Assembly (NCBI GenBank): GCA_050949905.1
Contig: JBMNGP010000003.1
Coordinates: 62,001-126,000, forward strand
Length of the DNA stretch: 64,000 nucleotides
Source of the DNA: DUML01 sp050949905
Lineage (GTDB): Bacteria > Bacillota > Desulfitobacteriia > Desulfitobacteriales > Syntrophobotulaceae
Direction: 5' to 3'
Both the position numbers and the translations under genes were made by a program. Below, in pieces: positions 8,134 to 15,910 of this stretch; within the stretch, counting starts at the first letter, position 1; every line of letters starts with the position of its first letter. The notes beneath the pieces were generated by a model, which was given only the letters and a program-made list of their open reading frames with translations, did no database searches and had not been told where the DNA came from.

Positions 8134-8961
8134 ATGCTTGACCGGAATGAAAAAGGCATCACCGTCAAAAAACAGGCGGAACTCCTGGAAGTCAATCGCA
8201 CCAGCGTCTATTACCGTCCGGTCCAAAAGCCTGATCCTGATATAGAAATCATGCATATGATTGATGAAATCTACACCAGGTGGCCCCATTACGGATACCG
8301 GAGAATCACCAAAGAACTGCACAACCGAAATATTCCGGCAAACCGGAAACGGGTACTGCGTCTGATGAGGCGCATGGGGATATACGGGATAGCGCCCGGG
8401 CCGAATTTGAGCAAACGGAACCACCAGCACCACACCTATCCTTACTTGCTGCGGGGAGTAAAGCCAAAACACCCGGATCATATCTGGGGCATAGACATCA
8501 CCTATATCCGGATGACAGGCGGATTCATGTACCTTGTGGCGATTATCGACTGGTATTCCCGGTACATAGTGAGCTGGGAGCTTTCCTCCACGCTGGAAAA
8601 AGGGTTTGTCCTCAGGGCGCTTCGAAAAGCAATTGCCTCAAGGAAACCGGAAATCATCAACAGCGATCAAGGAGCCCATTTTACCTGCGGAGACTATATT
8701 AATTTTTTGAAAGAACACGAAATTCAAATCAGCATGGACGGCAAAGGCCGTGCTACTGACAACGCCATAACGGAGCGGTTCTTCCGCAATCTCAAGTGGG
8801 AGAGAATATATTACGATTCTTATCACAAACCTAAAGAAGTTTACCGGGCCGTAAGGACATACATCGAAGAATACAACAATACCAGGCCCCATCAGGCTTT
8901 AGGTTACGAAACACCTGCCAGTGTTTATTACGGGCTGATTTCATCGGCAGAGGCTATCTAA
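8134..8961 (+). CDS. IS3-family transposase OrfB, DDE integrase domain (second IS3 element)
   Basis: A 275-residue frame starting at an ATG one base after the OrfA stop. The frame is also open upstream to the A9 run. It has the HTH_21 segment (YGYRRITKELHNRNI), the rve core with WGIDITYI and NSDQGAHF, and the final Glu in the NAITERFF segment. The C-terminus ends in the usual NNTRPHQALGYETP. It is probably active if fused to OrfA, or may be translated by reinitiation at TGAAATG. Confidence 0.85.
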   Translation: MLDRNEKGITVKKQAELLEVNRTSVYYRPVQKPDPDIEIMHMIDEIYTRWPHYGYRRITKELHNRNIPANRKRVLRLMRRMGIYGIAPGPNLSKRNHQHHTYPYLLRGVKPKHPDHIWGIDITYIRMTGGFMYLVAIIDWYSRYIVSWELSSTLEKGFVLRALRKAIASRKPEIINSDQGAHFTCGDYINFLKEHEIQISMDGKGRATDNAITERFFRNLKWERIYYDSYHKPKEVYRAVRTYIEEYNNTRPHQALGYETPASVYYGLISSAEAI

Positions 8962-9000
8962 CCACCGCTTAGGTATAATAAACTGGCGGAGGGCGCCAAT

Positions 9001-9038
9001 GTCAAGGTTGGCTTCAGCCGGCGAAGCGAAACCTTGAC
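9001..9038. repeat. GTCAAGG...CCTTGAC palindromic repeat, copy 3
   Basis: The outer stem is GTCAAGGTT/AACCTTGAC, with an inner GGCTTCAGCC and GCGAAGC. It is preceded by ACTGGC at 8982, in the same orientation as copies 1 and 2. Confidence 0.5.
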
Positions 9039-9186
9039 ATTGATGCGGCCGGAGCTAGTATAATCTAGCTGGCGGTGGTTGTTAAAAAATTACAATTAAT
9101 GGAGGTGCAGCATAGCTTAAAATTTTTGAGATTATGTCTTGACAACGGGGTGCACTACACTTTATCCTTTACTGCCCCAGGTACAA

Positions 9187-9262
9187 ACCCTATTGTAAGT
9201 TGGTCTTGCAAAGCATGACCAACTGCCTCCCGGCGAGGGCGGGTGTGGGCAGAGCCCACAAA
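9187..9262 (-). repeat. GC-rich structured repeat, inverted copy of 6112-6185
   Basis: Read on the minus strand it gives TGGGCTCTGCCCA, then CCCGCCCTCGCCGGG, then GGCAG and a hairpin AGTTGGTC..GACCAACTT, then AGGGTTTG. The order matches the + strand copy at 6112. The third hairpin differs in sequence but is still paired. Confidence 0.6.
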
Positions 9263-9337
9263 AGAAGTTAATATTAAGAAGTTATAAATTATAAAGCAAT
9301 TCTATGAAATTAAGAGAAAAAGAACGCTTTTGCGTGT

Positions 9338-10015
9338 CTAGCTAGGCCTGAGCACTCCACCTACAAGGGCGGCAGTCATCTGCTCATCATAGAGTACATT
9401 AACCCACCGGGAAAATTCCAAGTTTGTGTTAAGAATGACCGATTTCTGCTCATGTATCTCGGAAAGAAAGTCAAAGAGCAATTGGGCGCCAGTACGGTCG
9501 TATGGTACGTAACCCCACTCATCAAGGATAATGATAGACGCTTTATTCAGTTTTTTTAGTAACATTCCGAGTGTTCCAGCCTTCTTTGCTTCCGAAAGTT
9601 GATTGACCAATGCTGCGGTACGGTAAAACTTAACAGGAATGCCTTTTTGACAGGCAGTCACGCCCAGTGCAATTGAAAGCATGGTTTTACCGGTTCCTGT
9701 TCTGCCGTACATGATAATATTTTTCTTTTCCCTCACAAAATTAAGGGATTTCAGGCTTTCCGGCGTTAGGTCTGAAGGAAGGGTAATTTCATCAAAACGG
9801 AATCCTTCAAATGTTTTGATGCTATAGAAGCCTGCATTATTAATCAGTTTAGCTACACGGCCTTGTTCACGGTTTTTTAGTTCTGCAGATAATAATTTAT
9901 ATAAATACTCCTGATGGGATTCGCCCTCCATTGTCTGTGCCATATCGGCCAGATTGCGGCTTAACTTTAGTTTTTTGCAACAGTCTATAATTTTATCTTC
10001 AAGCATTTGCGGCAC
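9338..10015 (-). CDS. istB: IS21-family helper ATPase IstB, C-terminally truncated
   Basis: 225 residues of an IstB-type AAA+ helper protein, with Walker A GRTGTGKT near residue 105 and Walker B IIILDEWG near residue 167. It assists IstA in target capture. The family reads on past LYDEQMTAA with about 25 more residues. Here the match is lost after MTAALV, and the frame ends nine residues later (GGVLRPS). This marks the insertion point of foreign DNA at about 9363. The start overlaps the istA end by 17 bases, the usual coupled arrangement. It may be non-functional. Confidence 0.85.
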   Translation of the reverse strand: MPQMLEDKIIDCCKKLKLSRNLADMAQTMEGESHQEYLYKLLSAELKNREQGRVAKLINNAGFYSIKTFEGFRFDEITLPSDLTPESLKSLNFVREKKNIIMYGRTGTGKTMLSIALGVTACQKGIPVKFYRTAALVNQLSEAKKAGTLGMLLKKLNKASIIILDEWGYVPYDRTGAQLLFDFLSEIHEQKSVILNTNLEFSRWVNVLYDEQMTAALVGGVLRPS

Positions 10016-11528
10016 CTCCCTTTTTCAGGAAGACGTCGTAAGCAATAAGGTTGGTTGTCATCTGACCGACTTTTGGTATTTCCGGACCAAGCGGCATAGG
10101 CGGAAGTTCCGGCACATCGGCGTAAAGACGCCGGTAAAGGTTTCTCAGACTATCGGCATCGGATGCCCCATAACATAGCGCCTGATTGACAGTGTTAAGA
10201 GCACTTTCAAAGCCGCTTCTGTCCGTGAGTTCTGCCAGAACTTTAAGGATCTTTCCTGTTTCCGTATTGGAACAGCCCTCAAGGAACTGTTTCATTGCAG
10301 ACGGCATTATGTCATAGATACCCGAATATTTCAATGCGCGCGGTCGTATGGAAAGCTGCCTAAGGTATGGAAGCCAGTCCATGCTCTGCTGTTTAGTATC
10401 GCCGTAAAGACGGCGGTGTCTTACGATTTCGCGATAGTTTTCATCCATCACGATAACAAGCGATGATGTCAGTTTCAGGTTAACCGTTGTATTTGCATGT
10501 TTCGGTGATACCGAATATTCATGCATTCCTTTATTCAAATAAAATTTGCCCCAGTTGTTAGTAGTAACAGCCTTTTTACCGCTCAGGTCGAATTCAATTT
10601 CAGGAAGGGGATGACAATGTTTTAAATCTTCTTCAAACAGTTCTTCTATTGTTTTATTGTGGCGGTAATGCTCCCTTTCGGCATCATCCTCACACATATT
10701 GAGAAGTTGCCGGTTAAAATCGGGAAGATTAAGAAAACGCGGTATGGGGACAAGTAAGTTACGTCTATGGTAACCGACTTTGTTTTCAACGTTGCCTTTT
10801 TCATGGCCTTCACCGGGATTCATGAACACGGCTTGGAAACGGTAGTGCTCCCTGAACCGGTCAAACCTTTCTGTGGTCTCACGGCCGCCGCCTCGGATTA
10901 CTTTAGTAACAATTGTTTTAGTGTTGTCAAACCATACCTCGCCGGGCACAACACCAATGTGTCGGAAGATTGTGTCCAGTCCTTCCAGTAGGCATTCCAT
11001 GTTTTCGCCGTAGAATAGTTGCAAGTAGCCTTTATTGCTGTAAGGGAATGACACTTCGAGGTATTTTCCAGTTAGGCGCTTACCGTTTTCATAAAAATCG
11101 GCTGTGCCGAAATCAACCTGGGCTTCTCCCGGGCGATGTTCCAGAGGGAGGAACCCACCCCTGGCACCATTAAATATCTCCTTATGTTTTACGGCATAGT
11201 AAGTAGCGACTGTCCTATAGGAACAATTAAAATCCGCAAACTCTTTTTTAAGACGCTGAAATACCCTCTTGGCAGTATGTCTTTGTTTACGCGGTGCCTG
11301 TTTATCCTCTTCAAGCCATTTGTCTATAGTTGGCTTGTAGGGATCCAGCTTTGGGCATAAATGCTGTTCCGAAGCTGGTTTGGGAGCCGGTTCATTGAAG
11401 TCCGTCATATCGACATACTTCCGTACTGTTTTCCAGTCCACTTGCATTGCATTTGCAATTTGGGAAATGTTCTCTCCTTTCATGAAGAAACGGAATCTGA
11501 TATCATGTATCTTGTCCATTGTAAGCAT
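9999..11528 (-). CDS. istA: IS21-family transposase IstA
   Basis: A 509-residue transposase with an N-terminal helix-turn-helix (NISQIANAMQVDWKTVRKYV, about residues 19-38) and a DDE catalytic core (QVDFGTADF, VWFDNTKTIV and EKGNVENKVGYHRR). It also has the C-terminal beta domain typical of IstA. The start is the ATG at 11528, eight bases after AGGAGG. It appears complete, though its partner istB is truncated. The IS21 terminus with TTGCAA repeats lies upstream at 11590-11673. Confidence 0.9.
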   Translation of the reverse strand: MLTMDKIHDIRFRFFMKGENISQIANAMQVDWKTVRKYVDMTDFNEPAPKPASEQHLCPKLDPYKPTIDKWLEEDKQAPRKQRHTAKRVFQRLKKEFADFNCSYRTVATYYAVKHKEIFNGARGGFLPLEHRPGEAQVDFGTADFYENGKRLTGKYLEVSFPYSNKGYLQLFYGENMECLLEGLDTIFRHIGVVPGEVWFDNTKTIVTKVIRGGGRETTERFDRFREHYRFQAVFMNPGEGHEKGNVENKVGYHRRNLLVPIPRFLNLPDFNRQLLNMCEDDAEREHYRHNKTIEELFEEDLKHCHPLPEIEFDLSGKKAVTTNNWGKFYLNKGMHEYSVSPKHANTTVNLKLTSSLVIVMDENYREIVRHRRLYGDTKQQSMDWLPYLRQLSIRPRALKYSGIYDIMPSAMKQFLEGCSNTETGKILKVLAELTDRSGFESALNTVNQALCYGASDADSLRNLYRRLYADVPELPPMPLGPEIPKVGQMTTNLIAYDVFLKKGGAANA

Positions 11529-11727
11529 TCTCCTTTCCTCCTTGTAGCTTTGGTCAGATACAAGGATATAGGTTATGGTTTATGCCTGCAATGGATTTTT
11601 TGCAATACTATGGAATTTCCAATTGCAACATTCTGGAATTTTAACTTGCAACTTTCGGTATTTTTATCTTACAACAAATACAGCATAACAACCATGCATG
11701 AAAAATATACAGGAAGGAGCTAATATT

Positions 11728-12927
11728 ATGAGCGAAAATTGCAACCAAAGCTGCAGCAGTTGCTCGGAGGACTGCGCAGAAAGAAAAGAGAAGAAAAATG
11801 ATTTCTCCGTGAAACCACATGAAATGAGCAGCATTAAAAAGGTTATTGGTGTTGTCAGCGGTAAAGGAGGGGTTGGAAAGTCACTGGTAACTTCCATGCT
11901 AGCTGTTACCATGAATAGAATGGGTTATCATACCGCTGTTCTGGACGCTGATGTAACCGGTCCTTCTATTCCTAAGGCATTTGGTATCAAGGAAAAAGCC
12001 ACAGGAAGTGAATTTGGCTTATTCCCAGTTAAAAGTAAGACAGGTATTGATATCATGTCTGTTAATTTGCTTTTAGAGAATGATACCGATCCAGTTGTGT
12101 GGAGAGGACCCCTGATCGGAAATATGGTAAAGCAGTTCTGGTCAGATGTTATCTGGAGCGATGTGGATTTTATGTTCATCGATATGCCACCGGGCACCGG
12201 CGATGTTCCCCTTACTGTATTTCAATCCATTGCTGTTGATGGGATCATTGTTGTAACCTCGCCTCAGGAGCTTGTATCCATGATTGTATCAAAAGCAGTC
12301 AGGATGGCTGAAATGATGAATATTCCTATCATTGGTATAGTAGAAAATATGTCCTATTTTAAATGTCCTGATTGCGGTAAGGAACACAAAATTTTCGGTG
12401 ACAGCCATATTGACGAAATTGCCGAAAAGCATAATTTAAAAGTGCTTGCTAAGCTTCCGGTCAACCCCAAAATTTCTGCCGCCTGTGATAAGGGCATGAT
12501 AGAACTTTTTGATGGCGATTGGCTTGAGCCGGTTGCAAGAGAATTAGATAAAATGGAGGTTATTAAAATGATTAGAATTGCTGTAGCAAGTGATAACGGA
12601 ATGGTGACTGAGCACTTTGGACATTGCGAAGGTTTTATGATTTTTGACGCCGAAAATAACAAAATTGTTAAAAGTGAAACTATTGCTAACCCTGGACATA
12701 AACCTGGATTCTTGCCTAATTTTCTTGCCAATCGTGGAGTAAACGTCATCATCAGTGGTGGTATGGGAGGAGGTGCAGTTGACATTTTTAATGAAAGGAA
12801 CATTGAGGTTATTGTTGGGGCAAGAGGTGAAGCCAAAGCAGCAGTAGAAGCATACCTACAGGGTTCTCTTAAATCTACTGGTTCTGTTTGCCATGAACAT
12901 GAGCATCAAGATGAATGTGGAGAATGA
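11728..12927 (+). CDS. Mrp/NBP35-family Fe-S carrier ATPase fused to a C-terminal NifX domain
   Basis: The protein is 399 residues from the ATG at 11728 (ribosome site GGAAGGAG). The N-terminus is Cys-rich (CNQSCSSCSEDC), as in Nbp35-type carriers. The P-loop SGKGGVGKS follows at about residues 46-54, then the family sequence DMPPGTGD and a CPDCG pair. Residues from about 285 begin MIRIAVASDNGMVTEHFGHC and form a NifX-type domain. A His/Glu-rich tail (HEHEHQDECGE) could bind metal. It probably transfers Fe-S clusters. It faces the same way as the upstream cluster and is separated from it only by the IS21 element, so it was probably its last gene. Confidence 0.9.
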   Translation: MSENCNQSCSSCSEDCAERKEKKNDFSVKPHEMSSIKKVIGVVSGKGGVGKSLVTSMLAVTMNRMGYHTAVLDADVTGPSIPKAFGIKEKATGSEFGLFPVKSKTGIDIMSVNLLLENDTDPVVWRGPLIGNMVKQFWSDVIWSDVDFMFIDMPPGTGDVPLTVFQSIAVDGIIVVTSPQELVSMIVSKAVRMAEMMNIPIIGIVENMSYFKCPDCGKEHKIFGDSHIDEIAEKHNLKVLAKLPVNPKISAACDKGMIELFDGDWLEPVARELDKMEVIKMIRIAVASDNGMVTEHFGHCEGFMIFDAENNKIVKSETIANPGHKPGFLPNFLANRGVNVIISGGMGGGAVDIFNERNIEVIVGARGEAKAAVEAYLQGSLKSTGSVCHEHEHQDECGE

Positions 12928-12977
12928 AACAGGACTTTGAATTATAATTTCCTATACTTGATTATTACACTGTGCAA

Positions 12978-13026
12978 ATAAAAAGACACCGCTTCAGTAC
13001 AAATACTGACAGCGGTATCTTTTTAT
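12978..13026. terminator. Bidirectional terminator between the Mrp gene and the lgt remnant
   Basis: A near-perfect inverted repeat AAAAAGACACCGCT...AGCGGTATCTTTTT has A- and T-runs on opposite sides, so it can end transcription from both converging genes. Confidence 0.75.
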
Positions 13027-13400
13027 TTAGTCATATATTTACCTGTATAATCAGTGGTTTTTTTGAAGAGTTTATTGTGGAATACGATTATAATAATTCC
13101 GATAATGATCAGAACCAATGACAGTGCTTGCGATATTCTAAGTCCCGGGACCAGATAAAGACTATCTGAACGCAATCCTTCAATCCAAAAACGACCTAGC
13201 CCATATCCGATAAAGTAAGTTGCCAAAAGCTGACCGTTAAACTTTGTCCTTTTGCGGAAATAAACCAGTACAGCAAATACACACAAATTCCACATGCTTT
13301 CATAAAAAAATGTAGCATGATGCCATTCTTCCAACCGTTCTATGAATACAGCATAGGGGAAGAATTGAAGATTTGGGTTTGTAATGATATTGTATAATAA
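13023..13400 (-). pseudogene. lgt: C-terminal remnant of prolipoprotein diacylglyceryl transferase
   Basis: About 125 codons read on the minus strand from the junction with the IS3 element. They start near LYNIITNPNLQFFPYAVF and include the Lgt C-terminal signatures ATFFYESMWN and GYGLGRFWIEGLRSDSL, and the last two membrane helices. The N-terminal half, with the catalytic His and Arg region, is missing. It is not on the other side of the IS3 element either, so DNA has been lost or moved. Lgt attaches diacylglycerol to lipoproteins in the membrane. An intact copy presumably exists elsewhere. Confidence 0.85.
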
Positions 13401-13459
13401 TACTTGACACGAAGACCTCGAACAAATAGTCTAGAAAAAAGAAAAAACGGAGGTCAGGC

Positions 13460-13813
13460 ATGTCAGAAAAAGTAAAGAGAATTACTAAACAGTATACAAA
13501 AGAGTACAAAGCAGAAGCGGTAAAACTTATGAGAGAAATAGGGACCACAAAGGCAGCTATAGAATTAGGTGTACCCAAGAGTACTTTAAGCCAGTGGGTA
13601 AAGCGTGCAGAGATAGGTGATTTGGATACCGGTATAGGCACTCAAACTCCAGGTTCTGCAATTACTCAAGCTATGGAGATTCAGCAGTTACGAGCAGAAA
13701 TTAAAGCTTTAGTAAAGGAAAATGCAAGATTGAAGAAAGAGAATGACTTTTTGGAGGAGGCTTCCGCTTTTTTCGCCGCGAGCCGTCAGAGGTTGGCAAA
13801 GAAGAGCGAATGA
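13460..13813 (+). CDS. IS3-family transposase OrfA (third IS3 element)
   Basis: A 117-residue protein with an N-terminal helix-turn-helix (KEYKAEAVKLMREIGTTKAA..VPKSTLSQWVKRA) and a coiled-coil segment (IQQLRAEIKALVKENARLKK) near residues 75-95. The ribosome site is CGGAGG. Its stop overlaps the orfB start by ATGA, so here the two proteins are joined by translational coupling rather than by a slippery run. The element's left end contains TTGACA - 17 bp - TAGTCT, a plausible promoter. Confidence 0.85.
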   Translation: MSEKVKRITKQYTKEYKAEAVKLMREIGTTKAAIELGVPKSTLSQWVKRAEIGDLDTGIGTQTPGSAITQAMEIQQLRAEIKALVKENARLKKENDFLEEASAFFAASRQRLAKKSE

Positions 13814-14733
13814 AGCTCATCGCAATAAAGACCGAAAATGGTAAATTGACGGGAGATATTGCGTTTTATTGCAGGGTATTGAAGGTCTCTCGACAAGGGT
13901 TCTATAATCACCTTGAAGCACAGAAGAAGCCTTGGAAATACGAAGCTCTGGCGGCCGAAATGTACGAAATAATAGATGAAGACGAGTGTAATGATACATA
14001 TGGGCGATATCGGATGCATAAAGCCTTAGAACTAAAGAAAGAAGCCAAAGATGGTGATTTTCCACATATCCCCTGCGAAAGGACAGTGTATCGAATAATG
14101 GAACGTTTGGGCATAGTGCACACCCCTAAGCGCAAGCCCAATGGGATAACAAAGGCAGACAGGGAAGCCATGAAGTCCGATGACAAGATCAAAAGGGACT
14201 TCACAGCAGAAAGACCACTGGAGAAGGCTGTGACGGACATCACGGAGATTCAGACTGCCGATGGTAAGCTTTATATATCAATAATAGAAGATTGCTTTGA
14301 CAATGCAGTTTTAGGACTTTCAATGGCAGACAACATGAAAGCCGGGTTATGTGTAGACACTTTAAAAAGTGCAATTATAGCATATCCTGGACTAAGAGGG
14401 GCGATTATCCATTCCGACAGGGGAAGCCAATATACCAGTTATGAATATCGCCAAGCAATAGAAAAATATGGAATAATTCAGAGTATGAACAGTGCCGGCG
14501 GTAGGTGTCATGACAATGCAAAATGTGAATCCCTGTGGGGCCGATTCAAGGAAGAACTATTGTACGATAGATATGATGCAAAGAAAATGTCGATGGCAGC
14601 GGTCAAGAGCCTAATATGGCGATATTTCATGAGTTATTGGAATAATCGTAGGATCTGTTCGGCGAATGGTGGGCTTCCGCCGATGGTAAAGAGGAAGAAG
14701 TTCTATGAAAGACAATATGCTAAAACAGCGTGA
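13810..14733 (+). CDS. IS3-family transposase OrfB, DDE integrase domain (third IS3 element)
   Basis: A 307-residue protein with the HTH_21-like segment (YGRYRMHKALEL), then the rve integrase core: AVTDITEI, IHSDRGSQY and a Glu in NAKCESLWGRFKEE. It ends with the usual NNRRICSANGGLPP. All catalytic positions are visible and the frame is intact, so this copy may be active. Confidence 0.85.
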   Translation: MKLIAIKTENGKLTGDIAFYCRVLKVSRQGFYNHLEAQKKPWKYEALAAEMYEIIDEDECNDTYGRYRMHKALELKKEAKDGDFPHIPCERTVYRIMERLGIVHTPKRKPNGITKADREAMKSDDKIKRDFTAERPLEKAVTDITEIQTADGKLYISIIEDCFDNAVLGLSMADNMKAGLCVDTLKSAIIAYPGLRGAIIHSDRGSQYTSYEYRQAIEKYGIIQSMNSAGGRCHDNAKCESLWGRFKEELLYDRYDAKKMSMAAVKSLIWRYFMSYWNNRRICSANGGLPPMVKRKKFYERQYAKTA

Positions 14734-14750
14734 CGATGGGAGCAAGGCGA

Positions 14751-14805
14751 TGCGCTGGAATATAATGGGATTTCGCTACGCTCCATCCCATTATATTCCA
14801 GCGCA
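14751..14805. repeat. 20-bp perfect hairpin inside the third IS3 element
   Basis: The arms 14751-14770 and 14786-14805 are perfectly complementary, with loop TTTCGCTACGCTCCA. It lies 18 bases after orfB. It could act as a barrier to outside transcription or as a terminator for the transposase. The loop resembles the inner part of the GTCAAGG repeat at 6204-6258 (CGCTACGCT). Confidence 0.7.
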
Positions 14806-14829
14806 AAAACCACAAATTGTTCGAGAAAA

Positions 14830-15687
14830 ATGTGTCAAGTAATATTGACAAGATCATACGTAGATGACCACTTTGTCAGCAATTATTCTTTTAATGCAGA
14901 CTCACTACACAAGAATCAAACGTACAGCATTAGCCTAAGTGATTCCTTTTTTGAATACTATGCAAATCCGGAATTCGCAAAGATTATAAACAGCGGCAAT
15001 TTTATTTATGTTGATGGTCATTACGTTATTAATGACTCCAAGTACATTAAAAGGTTGGAAAATGGAAGCATTGATCTTACAGATTATGCAAAACTGCATG
15101 TGGATGAATGCTGTCTTCTGTTTGATCTAAAGATAAATAAAGCTTCCAAAATGGACATTGTAGTATATCTCGATTCTATAATGTTCCGTAAAGCTACACC
15201 GGATTATAACAGAGTTCCGACATTTAATCCGGACAAGCATAATATGGAGATATTCAATCGTTCAGAAGAGCTAAAGAAATTTCACGAAGAATTCGTTGAA
15301 GAAGGTCAGCATTTGAGCCGTACAACCCAGACATTTTCCCAAGCGGTATATGGACATATCAAAAGGAAAGGCTACAATAAGGTTGTTTTTATAGAAAAGA
15401 CTTTGCTTTCAGGGAAAACATATGACAGAATAAAAAACAATGAACTTAACAATCCAACTTTAGAAACCGTTGTTGCAATCTGCATCGGATTGGAGCTAAG
15501 CCCTACATACAGTGAAGAGATATTAAGGCTTGCCGGTTATACTCTCAATAATACACCTCAACAATTGGCATATAAGAAGCTGCTTCATTCGTACAGAGGG
15601 CATTCAATATATGAATGTAATGAAGTTTTGGAAGCCTTAGGGCTTTCCCCTCTTTGTGCAAAGGCATATAAAGAAATGATAAGTTAA
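14830..15687 (+). pseudogene. N-terminally truncated helix-turn-helix protein
   Basis: The frame is open through the IS3 right end. The apparent ATG at 14830 lies in IS sequence, so the original N-terminus is lost. From about 14841 it encodes some 280 residues. An all-beta or mixed region comes first (DSFFEYYANPEF..YVDGHYV). An XRE-like helix-turn-helix follows near residues 185-240 (YNKVVFIEKTLLSGKTYDRI..LETVVAICIGLEL), then a helical tail. Clostridial proteins with this tail often carry a peptidase-like N-terminal part, but that part is not present here. The gene is followed by a terminator. Function is unknown. Confidence 0.6.
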
Positions 15688-15694
15688 AAAAATT

Positions 15695-15720
15695 GTTGGA
15701 CTTCTGAAGTCCAACTTTTT
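15695..15720 (+). terminator. Intrinsic terminator after the truncated HTH gene
   Basis: GTTGGACTT..AAGTCCAAC is followed by TTTTT. It lies 8 bases after the stop codon. Confidence 0.8.
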
Positions 15721-15753
15721 ATATTTTAAACCGGCTATTATAATGAGATTTTA

Positions 15754-15807
15754 AGCCATTATGCAAAAAAGGCGCAAAAACCTTACTGCATAATGGCTAT
15801 TTTTTTG
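15754..15807 (+). terminator. Second intrinsic terminator before the prophage replication genes
   Basis: A 12-bp perfect stem, AGCCATTATGCA/TGCATAATGGCT, has a 21-nt loop and is followed by ATTTTTTTT. It insulates the prophage genes from upstream transcription. Confidence 0.75.
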
Positions 15808-15910
15808 CCAAAATCATGGACTTTAGATGTCCGGACAGGCTTTAACAATTCAAGTAGCATTAAGTCAGAGAGTTGGCCAACCCTCAAAATTGAAGGATGG
15901 AGGATATAAG

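Larger units (their letters stand above)
8962..9337. other. Non-coding stretch after the second IS3 element, with hairpin repeats
   Basis: I see no gene. It holds the GTCAAGG-type hairpin at 9001-9038, an AT-rich stretch, and the inverted copy of the GC-rich structured repeat at 9187-9262. A ribosome-site-like GGAGGTG at 9101 has no reading frame after it. Confidence 0.5.
5955..11673 (-). mobile_element. IS21-family element, invaded by two IS3-family elements
   Basis: Inverted ends of the same type are found at 5955 onward (TGCAAGAG then ACCGAAAGTTGCAA) and, on the other strand, from 11673 inward (TGTAAGAT then ACCGAAAGTTGCAA). Each end holds further copies of TTGCAA spaced about 20-25 bp apart, as in IS21 termini. 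istA and istB lie in between on the minus strand, and istB is cut short. The 3 kb between the istB break (about 9363) and the left end holds two IS3 elements and palindromic repeats. No clear target duplication was found. The insertion separates the ZIP gene from the Mrp gene. Confidence 0.75.
13402..14840 (+). mobile_element. IS3-family element (third), with inverted ends and possible AAT target repeat
   Basis: The ends match as inverted repeats: ACTTGACACGAAGACCTCGAACAA at the left and, on the other strand, ACTTGACACATTTTTCTCGAACAA at the right (14840 inward). AAT is found directly outside both ends (13399-13401 and 14841-14843), a candidate 3-bp target duplication. orfA and orfB lie inside and look intact. 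A very strong hairpin follows orfB within the element. Confidence 0.8.

Noticed and set aside
8280..8702. 140-codon frame inside orfB of the second IS3
   Set aside because: It lies wholly within a clear DDE transposase gene in another frame and shows no domain of its own.
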